Origin: an uncultured Eubacteriales bacterium
Lineage (GTDB): Bacteria > Bacillota > Clostridia > Peptostreptococcales > Anaerovoracaceae
Assembly (NCBI GenBank): GCA_902793875.1
Contig: CADBFL010000012.1
Span: forward strand, 1 to 23,457
Reading direction: 5' to 3'
DNA length: 23,457 bases
The position numbers and the translations under genes were made by a program. The stretch's first letter is position 1. Each line of letters opens with the position of its first letter. The notes under the pieces are model-generated. The model was given only the letters and a program-made list of their open reading frames with translations. It was not told the origin of the DNA and did no database searches. This document shows positions 7,481 to 12,528 of this stretch, in pieces.

Positions 7481-8518
7481 ATGAGCAAGCGAGACAACAA
7501 AAGATTCAACGACAAGGACAGGAAAGGCGCGCCGAAGAGGGGCGGCAAGAACCGCCGCGACTACGGAGATGCGTATGAGCCGTCAGCGCGCAGGCCATCC
7601 GGCGGCAGAAAATCTTCAGCCCCTGCGCCGAAAAAAACCGCGGGGAGAGGGCGCGGCGACTCGCGCAGCCTTTCAGGCAGGCAGGCCGGCAGGTCATCAG
7701 CAGGGACCGCAGCAAAAAAAGATCTGCTCGCGGATATGGGATATAACGAATTCGATGAGCGCATGTATATAGGCGCCGACGGCCTTGAAGTGGTGGCCGG
7801 CCGCAATCCCGTCACGGAAGTCCTTTCGGGCGACCGCGACGTCGAGAGAGTCTTCATCGCGGACGGGTCCGAGGGCTCGGTCTCGAAGATAGTCGCGCTC
7901 GCAAAAGAAAAGGGTGTCATAGTCGACTTCGTGCCTAAAGAAAAGATAGATGCGATGGCTCCGGGCGTGAAGCATCAGGGCGTGGCCGCCAAGGTGAGCG
8001 AATACAAATACGCCGAGCTTGAAGACATTTTCGACAGGGCGGAGACCACCGGAGAGGATCCGTTCATCGTCATACTCGATGAGATAGAAGACCCGCACAA
8101 TCTGGGAGCCATAATAAGGACGGCCGAGTGCGCGGGAGCCCACGGCATAATCATACCTAAGAGAAGAGCGGCCTCGCTCACGCAGACAGTCGCGCTCTCC
8201 GCAGCGGGGGCGATAGAGAACATGCCTGTGGCCCAGGTGACGAACCTCGCGCGCACCATAGAGGAACTTCAGGAAAAAGGCGTATGGGTCGGAGCCGCCG
8301 ACATGGACGGAGAGACTTACTACGAAGCAAACCTCACAGGCCCTATAGCGATAGTCATAGGAAACGAGGGCAGAGGCGTCGGCAGGCTCGTCAAAGAAAA
8401 ATGCGACTTCGTCCTTTCCATACCGATGTACGGTAAGATCAATTCGCTCAACGCATCCAACGCGGCCGCTGTGCTGATGTACGGCATCCGCCGCGCCCGG
8501 ACAACTGGTGCGAAATGA
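7481..8518 (+). CDS. rlmB: TrmH/SpoU-family 23S rRNA 2'-O-ribose methyltransferase (RlmB-like)
   Basis: This 345-residue enzyme transfers a methyl group from S-adenosylmethionine to a ribose 2'-hydroxyl, by family assignment probably of a conserved guanosine in 23S rRNA. Residues about 1-85 are a low-complexity tail rich in Arg, Lys, Gly and Ser, likely disordered and RNA-binding. The L30e-like substrate-binding domain (about 95-185) starts at GLEVVAGRNPV. The SPOUT knot domain carries motif 1 (DPHNLGAIIRTAE from D204), motif 2 (GNEGRG at 294-299) and motif 3 (SLNASNAAA, N324), all intact. In Bacillota this gene commonly lies just before sigH, rpmG, secE and nusG. Here the rpmG promoter follows directly, without yacP or sigH. 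The weak ribosome binding site comes from the tandem repeat. Confidence 0.92.
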   Translation: MSKRDNKRFNDKDRKGAPKRGGKNRRDYGDAYEPSARRPSGGRKSSAPAPKKTAGRGRGDSRSLSGRQAGRSSAGTAAKKDLLADMGYNEFDERMYIGADGLEVVAGRNPVTEVLSGDRDVERVFIADGSEGSVSKIVALAKEKGVIVDFVPKEKIDAMAPGVKHQGVAAKVSEYKYAELEDIFDRAETTGEDPFIVILDEIEDPHNLGAIIRTAECAGAHGIIIPKRRAASLTQTVALSAAGAIENMPVAQVTNLARTIEELQEKGVWVGAADMDGETYYEANLTGPIAIVIGNEGRGVGRLVKEKCDFVLSIPMYGKINSLNASNAAAVLMYGIRRARTTGAK

Positions 8519-8548
8519 AGGCGCACGTCGAAAAGGTGTAAAAACTTC

Positions 8549-8577
8549 TTGACATGGGAAAGCCGCTCGAGTATAGT
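8549..8577 (+). promoter_or_regulatory. Strong sigma-A promoter for the rpmG-secE-nusG operon
   Basis: TTGACA (8549-8554) is a perfect -35 box, separated by 17 bp from TATAGT (8572-8577). Transcription should begin near 8584, giving a leader of about 100 nt before rpmG. The leader contains a 9-bp hairpin, TTGAGAAAG (8637-8645) with CTTTTTCAA (8649-8657), not followed directly by a U-run. Confidence 0.92.
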
Positions 8578-8685
8578 AATTGAGCGACTTTAAGAGAAAG
8601 ATCGGAGTTACGGGCGACCGGGCTTCGAGCTTTTGATTGAGAAAGACGCTTTTTCAAGCTTTATACAGGATTAAGGAGAAAACAG

Positions 8686-8847
8686 ATGGCAGCAGGCGTT
8701 AGACAGAAAGTCATCCTCGCATGCACTGAGTGCAAGCAGAGAAACTACAATACAATGAAGAACAAGAGGAACAATCCTGACAGGATCGAACTCATGAAGT
8801 ATTGCAAGTTCTGCAACAAGGAGACCCTCCACAAGGAGACAAAGTAA
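8686..8847 (+). CDS. rpmG: 50S ribosomal protein L33, zinc-binding form
   Basis: The 53-residue protein runs from ATG 8686 to TAA and is too short for most length cut-offs. It begins MAAGVRQKVILACTECKQRN and contains two CxxC pairs (C13/C16 and C40/C43), the zinc ribbon of the C+ form of L33. The C+ form is replaced by C- paralogues under zinc starvation in many Bacillota; no paralogue lies in this window. L33 sits near the E site of the large subunit. The ribosome binding site AAGGAG is six bases before the start. The position directly ahead of secE and nusG is the usual one in Bacillota and confirms the call. Confidence 0.97.
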   Translation: MAAGVRQKVILACTECKQRNYNTMKNKRNNPDRIELMKYCKFCNKETLHKETK

Positions 8848-8878
8848 TCAATCTATAATCAGTAAGTGGAGAAGCAAC

Positions 8879-9106
8879 ATGGCTGAGAACAAAAAAGGAA
8901 GCGAAAAGTCCGGCGGCGGACTCATCGCTTATCTCAGGGGCGTAAAGCAGGAATTCAGCAAGGTCGTATGGCCGACAAGAGAAGAGCTCACAACGGACAC
9001 CGTCGTGGTGTTTGTCTGTGTTGCCTTCTTTGCTGTCGCCTTCTGGCTGATAGATACGGGATTCCTGGCAGCCCTCAAGGGTATTCTGGGCATCACGCTG
9101 TCCTGA
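8879..9106 (+). CDS. secE: Preprotein translocase subunit SecE
   Basis: This 75-residue essential subunit of the SecYEG channel clamps SecY in the cytoplasmic membrane. A short charged N-terminus leads into the conserved amphipathic segment LRGVKQEFSKVVWPTREEL. This is followed by one membrane helix at about residues 40-60 (TVVVFVCVAFFAVAFWLI) and a short tail. This single-helix form is normal for Gram-positive bacteria. It sits 31 bp after rpmG and 14 bp before nusG, the standard order. Confidence 0.97.
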   Translation: MAENKKGSEKSGGGLIAYLRGVKQEFSKVVWPTREELTTDTVVVFVCVAFFAVAFWLIDTGFLAALKGILGITLS

Positions 9107-9120
9107 TCAAGGAGTAGTAA

Positions 9121-9774
9121 ATGACAGATAAGATCGATAACATCGAAAATATCGAAGTAACTGAAACGGAAAAGGAAGAGGCAAAGGAAGCTGTCGAAAC
9201 AGTCAGCAGACCGCAGTCAAGCGTATCCCCTCTCGAAGGCGAAGGCTTAAGAGGAGACGGCACGGCAAAGTGGTACGTTGTACACACCTATTCCGGATAT
9301 GAAAACAAGGTAAAGACGAGCATCGACAGGATGGTCGAGTACCGCGGGATGCAGGATCTCATCCAGGAGGTAGTCATACCTACTGAAGACAGGATCGAGA
9401 TCAAGGACGGAGTCAAGAAGGTAAAGACCAGAAAGCTCTTCCCGGGATACGTCGTTATCAAGATGATCGTCAACAACGAGACCTGGTACCTCGTGCGTAA
9501 CACAGAGGGCGTGACGGGCTTCGTTGGACACGGTTCCGATCCTATCCCTCTCACAAAAGAGGAGATCGTAAGGATGGGGATCGAGAAACTCAGGATCGAC
9601 CTGGATATCGAGGTCGGCGACACGATCCGCATCATCGGCGGCGTCTTCGAGGGCCAGCTCGGCATCGTGGAAGCCATCAACCCGGAGAAGCAGATCGTAA
9701 AAGTCCGCATCTCGATGTTCGGAAGAGATACTCCTGCAGAGATCGAATTCTCGCAGGTGAGCAAGCTTCGTTAG
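9121..9774 (+). CDS. nusG: Transcription termination/antitermination factor NusG
   Basis: NusG binds the RNA polymerase clamp and links it to pausing, to Rho and to the leading ribosome. The NGN domain starts at about residue 49 (KWYVVHTYSGYENKVK) and includes RKLFPGYVVIKM and TGFVGHGSDPIPL. The KOW domain lies at about residues 163-200 (GDTIRIIGGVFEGQLGIV). At 217 residues it is about 40 longer than typical NusG (around 175-180). The extra length is an N-terminal acidic tail (many Glu, then a Ser/Pro/Gly linker) ahead of the NGN domain. The GGAG site before ATG 9121 and the unbroken frame support this start rather than an internal one. The stop codon lies in the loop of a 9-bp hairpin. Confidence 0.96.
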   Translation: MTDKIDNIENIEVTETEKEEAKEAVETVSRPQSSVSPLEGEGLRGDGTAKWYVVHTYSGYENKVKTSIDRMVEYRGMQDLIQEVVIPTEDRIEIKDGVKKVKTRKLFPGYVVIKMIVNNETWYLVRNTEGVTGFVGHGSDPIPLTKEEIVRMGIEKLRIDLDIEVGDTIRIIGGVFEGQLGIVEAINPEKQIVKVRISMFGRDTPAEIEFSQVSKLR

Positions 9775-9784
9775 AGAAGCTTGC
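9761..9784 (+). promoter_or_regulatory. Perfect hairpin around the nusG stop codon
   Basis: GCAAGCTTC (9761-9769) pairs perfectly with GAAGCTTGC (9776-9784), with a six-base loop containing the TAG. No U-run follows, so it is not an ordinary terminator. It could be an RNA processing or stability element between nusG and rplK, or a pause structure. The function is inferred only from position. Confidence 0.6.
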
Positions 9785-9792
9785 GTACGAGC

Positions 9793-9842
9793 CGTTCGTA
9801 TAAGGGCGGTCAGACATCGTTCGTATAAGGGCGGTAAGACGC
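9793..9842 (+). repeat. Two tandem 25-bp units in the nusG-rplK spacer
   Basis: Unit 1 is 9793-9817 and unit 2 is 9818-9842. They agree at 22 of 25 positions, differing at 9811/9836 and in the last two bases. Each begins CGTTCGTATAAGGGCGGT. The pair is bracketed by an imperfect inverted repeat, GCCGTTCGTA (9791-9800) against TATGAACGGC (9848-9857), so the transcript could fold into one large hairpin just before the rplK ribosome binding site. Confidence 0.9.
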
Positions 9843-9882
9843 TGTTCTATGAACGGCACAAAACTAAAGAAAGGAGACAGCA

Positions 9883-10308
9883 ATGGCAAAGAAGATCGAC
9901 GGCTATATCAAGCTGCAGATCCCTGCCGGCGGAGCTACTCCTGCACCACCGGTTGGTCCGGCTCTCGGACAGAAGAGCGTCAACATCATGGACTTCTGCA
10001 AGCAGTTCAATGCAAGGACACAGGACCAGCAGGGAATGATCATCCCGGTAGTCATCACAGTCTACACAGACAGATCATTCGACTTCGTGTGCAAGACACC
10101 GCCAGCCGCAGTCCTCATCAAGAAGGCAGCAGGCATCGAGCATGCATCCGGCGTTCCTAACAAGGAAAAGGTCGCAAGCATCACGCTCGCACAGGCAGAA
10201 GAGATCGCAAAGACAAAGATGCCGGATCTCAATGCAGCATCCCTCGAAGCAGCTACAGAGATGATCAAGGGAACAGCTCGCAGCATGGGAGTCACGGTAA
10301 CTGAGTAA
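9883..10308 (+). CDS. rplK: 50S ribosomal protein L11
   Basis: This 141-residue protein of the GTPase-associated centre binds 23S rRNA helices 43/44 at the base of the L12 stalk. The N-terminal domain (about 1-70) carries the proline-rich block PAGGATPAPPVGPALGQ, where thiopeptide-resistance changes occur in other species; the prolines are wild type here. The C-terminal RNA-binding domain (about 75-141) includes TPPAAVLIKKAAG and ends SMGVTVTE. Length and sequence are normal. The ribosome binding site AAAGGAG precedes the ATG. It is co-transcribed with rplA, 43 bp downstream. Confidence 0.98.
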   Translation: MAKKIDGYIKLQIPAGGATPAPPVGPALGQKSVNIMDFCKQFNARTQDQQGMIIPVVITVYTDRSFDFVCKTPPAAVLIKKAAGIEHASGVPNKEKVASITLAQAEEIAKTKMPDLNAASLEAATEMIKGTARSMGVTVTE

Positions 10309-10312
10309 TGAA

Positions 10313-10339
10313 GTGGGAGGCGAAAGCCGCATGCACCAC
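10313..10339 (+). promoter_or_regulatory. Putative ribosomal protein L1 binding site before rplA
   Basis: GTGG (10313-10316) pairs with CCAC (10336-10339), and GGC (10319-10321) pairs with GCC (10326-10328) around a GAAA loop. The asymmetric internal loop between them has GA on one side and GCATGCA on the other. This resembles the L1 site of 23S rRNA, where as I recall GGUGGGAGGC faces GCAUGGA. It ends just before the rplA ribosome binding site (AAGGAGG), so bound L1 could block its own translation. The match is by memory and eye. Confidence 0.6.
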
Positions 10340-10351
10340 AAGGAGGATTAA

Positions 10352-11047
10352 ATGAAAAGATCAAAGAGATACCAGGAGCTCGCAAAGACATATGACAAGC
10401 ATGAGCTCGTGGACGTGGAAACTGCAGTAAAGCAGCTCAAGAGCTTTGACAACGCAAAGTTCGACGAGACCGTTGAGATGCACTTCCGCCTCGGAGTAGA
10501 CGGCAGACACGCAGATCAGCAGGTAAGAGGAGCTATGGTACTTCCTCACGGCACAGGCAAGTCGAAGAAAGTCCTCGTATTTGCGAAGGGCCCTAAGGCA
10601 GAGGAAGCCACAGCGGCAGGCGCAGACTATGTAGGCGCTGAAGACATGGCAGAGAAGATCCAGAAAGAGAACTGGTTCGATTTCGACGCAGTCGTTGCGA
10701 CACCGGACATGATGGGAGTCGTGGGACGTCTCGGTAAGGTCCTCGGACCTAAGGGACTCATGCCTAACCCTAAGTCGGGCACTGTAACGATGGACCTCGA
10801 GAAAGCTCTCGCCGACATCAAAGCAGGTAAGGTCGAGTACAGACTTGACAAGGCCAACATCATCCACTGCATCATCGGCAAGAAGTCCTTTACGGAGGAG
10901 CAGCTGGTAGAGAACGCCAACGCGCTCATCCAGGCTATCGCAAAGGCCAAACCGGCAGCAGCAAAGGGCCAGTACTTCAAGAGCATCAGCATCGCATCGA
11001 CGATGAGCCCGGGAGTCAAGATCAACCCTGCAACAGTCACACAGTAA
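10352..11047 (+). CDS. rplA: 50S ribosomal protein L1
   Basis: The 231-residue protein forms the mobile L1 stalk that guides deacylated tRNA out of the E site, and is a known translational repressor of its own operon. Domain I is split between the N- and C-terminal parts; domain II (about 68-160) is inserted. Recognisable blocks are MHFRLGVDGRHADQQVRG, VLPHGTGKSKKVLVFAKG, GRLGKVLGPKGLMPNPKSGT and the final FKSISIASTMSPGVKI. Length is normal for bacteria. It follows rplK by 43 bp containing the L1-site candidate. Downstream a 205-bp leader separates it from rplJ. Confidence 0.98.
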   Translation: MKRSKRYQELAKTYDKHELVDVETAVKQLKSFDNAKFDETVEMHFRLGVDGRHADQQVRGAMVLPHGTGKSKKVLVFAKGPKAEEATAAGADYVGAEDMAEKIQKENWFDFDAVVATPDMMGVVGRLGKVLGPKGLMPNPKSGTVTMDLEKALADIKAGKVEYRLDKANIIHCIIGKKSFTEEQLVENANALIQAIAKAKPAAAKGQYFKSISIASTMSPGVKINPATVTQ

Positions 11048-11071
11048 GCCGAAAGGCAGACAAAACAGAAT

Positions 11072-11250
11072 ATCCAACCTGAGACAGCAGGTGCGAAAGC
11101 TTAATTTCCTGCCGAGGTACAAAGATAGATTTTATCGGAGACTGTCATACAGGTAGGACGGCAGGCGCGAAAGCGCCGGCCGGGCGGTAGGACAAGTCTC
11201 CATTTTGTACCTACAAGACTAGGCGAAGGGATATCGCCGGAAAGGAGAAA
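11072..11250 (+). promoter_or_regulatory. L10 leader: autoregulatory RNA and attenuator ahead of rplJ
   Basis: The segment 11079-11117 has the L10 leader form. An outer CCT/AGG pair encloses GCAGG (11087-11091) pairing with CCTGC (11108-11112), with an inner GCGAAAGC hairpin. This is the site where the L10(L12)4 complex binds in many bacteria. Downstream, GGAGACT (11137-11143) pairs with AGTCTCC (11195-11201), followed by ATTTT, a weak terminator shape. Its arms enclose GGCGC-GAAA-GCGCC (11165-11178). AGGTACAAA (11115-11123) is an exact complement of TTTGTACCT (11204-11212). That pairing takes up the terminator U-run and also part of the L10 site, so the two states exclude each other. A small GGCGA/TCGCC hairpin (11222-11238) lies just before the ribosome binding site. 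Confidence 0.85.
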
Positions 11251-11252
11251 CA

Positions 11253-11756
11253 ATGTCTGTAGAAGCAAAAGCAGCCAAGCAGGTCGTCATCGACGAGATC
11301 AAGGAAAAGTTTGACAAAGCCGGATCCGTGGTAGTCGTTGATTATCTGGGACTCACTGTAGCCGAAGCCGATAAGATGAGAGCTGATCTCAGAAACGAAG
11401 GCGTCGACTTCACAGTATACAAGAACACTCTCATCAGAAGAGCCGTCGACGGAACCGATTTCGCCGGACTCGCTGAGGGAGACACACTGAAGGGCTCGAC
11501 AGCACTCGCATTCAGCGGCGAAGAAGACGTTACAGCAGGTGCAAGAGTCGTTTCCAAGGCCATCAAGGACTTCAAGAAGATGGCATTCAAGGGCGGCGTC
11601 GTAGAAGGAACAGTCTATGACAAGACCCAGATCGAAGAGTTCGCAAGCATTCCGGGCAGAGACGTGCTCATCGCACGCTTCATGGGAAGCATCCAGAGCC
11701 CGATGACAAAGCTCGCTCTTACACTCAAGGCTATCGCAGAATCAAAAGAAGCGTAA
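11253..11756 (+). CDS. rplJ: 50S ribosomal protein L10
   Basis: This 167-residue base of the ribosomal stalk binds 23S rRNA near L11 through its N-terminal globular domain (about 1-130) and carries L12 dimers on its long C-terminal helix. The blocks VVVVDYLGLTVAEADKMRADLR and FTVYKNTLIRRAVDGT are typical. The C-terminal helix, SPMTKLALTLKAIAESKEA, is short and consistent with two L12 dimers rather than three (inference from length). The complex with L12 is expected to repress the operon through the leader directly upstream. rplL follows after 74 bp in which I see only the ribosome binding site. Confidence 0.97.
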   Translation: MSVEAKAAKQVVIDEIKEKFDKAGSVVVVDYLGLTVAEADKMRADLRNEGVDFTVYKNTLIRRAVDGTDFAGLAEGDTLKGSTALAFSGEEDVTAGARVVSKAIKDFKKMAFKGGVVEGTVYDKTQIEEFASIPGRDVLIARFMGSIQSPMTKLALTLKAIAESKEA

Positions 11757-11830
11757 GCTGAGAGAAACAGTAAATTCAAACGTAAGCGGCCGCAAGGCCA
11801 TTCATCCGATTTAGAAAAAGGAGAAAAACA

Positions 11831-12199
11831 ATGGATAAGGATAAAATCATCGAGGCTCTTAAGAGCATGAGCATTCTTGAGATCAACGAGCTGGTAAAGG
11901 CTCTTGAGGAAGAGTTCGGAGTAAGCGCAGTAGCAGTAGCAGCACCTGCAGCAGGCGGAGCAGCCGGCGGCGAGGCAGCAGAAGAGAAGAGCGATTTCAA
12001 CGTTATTCTCAAGGAGATCGGCCAGGAAAAGATCAAGGTCATCAAGGCTGTCAGAGAAGCTACAGGTCTCGGCCTGAAGGAAGCAAAGGAACTCGTCGAT
12101 TCCGCTCCTGCAACAGTCAAGGAAGGCGCTCTGCCTGACGAGGCTAACGCTCTGAAGGAAGCTCTGGAGGCTGTCGGCGCTGTCGTAGAACTCCAGTAA
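11831..12199 (+). CDS. rplL: 50S ribosomal protein L7/L12
   Basis: This 122-residue stalk protein, present as several dimers per ribosome, recruits EF-G, EF-Tu and other GTPase factors. The N-terminal dimerisation domain spans about residues 1-33 (KIIEALKSMSILEINELVKA). It is followed by an Ala/Gly-rich hinge at about 36-52 and the compact C-terminal domain (about 55-122). The factor-binding surface is KIKVIKAVREATGLGLKEAKELVDSAP in short overlapping blocks and is fully conserved. Codon choice is strongly biased, as expected for a very abundant protein. It ends 329 bp before rpoB, the largest spacer in the block, filled by RNA hairpins. Confidence 0.98.
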   Translation: MDKDKIIEALKSMSILEINELVKALEEEFGVSAVAVAAPAAGGAAGGEAAEEKSDFNVILKEIGQEKIKVIKAVREATGLGLKEAKELVDSAPATVKEGALPDEANALKEALEAVGAVVELQ

Positions 12200-12215
12200 T
12201 TCCGCGACAATCTCC

Positions 12216-12452
12216 GTCAGACTTTGTTGCTGCTCGAGAGCCGCTCACTTACATACTTCTGTGTATGCGCGATCGCAGCTCTCTCGCGCGCCTCGTCTGA
12301 CAAAGATTCTCATCGGAATCCCGTATTCCGAAAATCTCTTCGCCGGATAAACAGGCGGAGATTCAGCAAAACTGTTACAAATTGGACCGTGCGATATCGG
12401 TCCGACCCACGCAATAAAATGAGCCCCGGCTTTCGAGGCTCATTTCGTGCGT
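12216..12452 (+). ncRNA. Structured untranslated RNA between rplL and rpoB
   Basis: This spacer holds no convincing gene but folds on paper into successive hairpins. H1 (12216-12301): GTCAGAC with GTCTGAC outside, GAGAGC (12236-12241) with GCTCTC (12278-12283), and CATAC (12252-12256) with GTATG (12263-12267). H2: CGGAAT (12314-12319) with ATTCCG (12325-12330). H3: AATCTC and CGCC (12333-12344) with GGCG and GAGATT (12354-12363). H4: GGACCG (12384-12389) with CGGTCC (12398-12403). H5: AAATGAGCC (12417-12425) with GGCTCATTT (12437-12445), extended by ACGCA (12409-12413) with TGCGT (12448-12452). The E. coli rplL-rpoB spacer also holds an attenuator and a processing site. I do not recognise this structure as a named RNA family. 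Confidence 0.65.
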
Positions 12453-12459
12453 AATAAGG

Positions 12460-12502
12460 GCCGTAAAAAACGGCAAAAAACAGCATTTTTTCTGCATTTT
12501 TT
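12460..12502 (+). terminator. Putative attenuator directly before rpoB
   Basis: GCCGT (12460-12464) pairs with ACGGC (12470-12474). A second, mutually exclusive stem is formed by GCAAAAAA (12473-12480) with TTTTTTCTGC (12486-12495, one bulged C), followed by A and six T. The second stem plus U-run looks like a weak intrinsic terminator 27 bp before the rpoB ATG. Partial readthrough here would set polymerase levels relative to L10/L12. The stem is mostly A-U, so its strength is uncertain. Confidence 0.5.
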
Positions 12503-12528
12503 AAGAAACAACAGAAGGAGCAAGATCA

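Noticed and set aside
8637..8657. The rpmG leader hairpin as a terminator
   Set aside because: No U-run follows it and it lies between a strong promoter and rpmG. It may be a minor stability element.
9799..9829. TATAAG in each 25-bp unit as a -10 promoter box for rplK
   Set aside because: No acceptable -35 lies at 16-18 bp. The nearest TTGCGT (9781) is only 12 bp away.
7405..9842. Tandem repeats considered as a CRISPR array
   Set aside because: Each has only two directly adjacent units with no unique spacers, and no cas genes are present.
12409..12452. The long hairpin H5 as a rplL terminator
   Set aside because: On the + strand only three T follow the stem, and these form part of it. The better U-run is on the minus strand, where no gene needs it.
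12224..12454. A 76-codon open frame in the rplL-rpoB spacer
   Set aside because: It has no ribosome binding site, odd composition, and overlaps the hairpin array. It does not resemble any protein I know.
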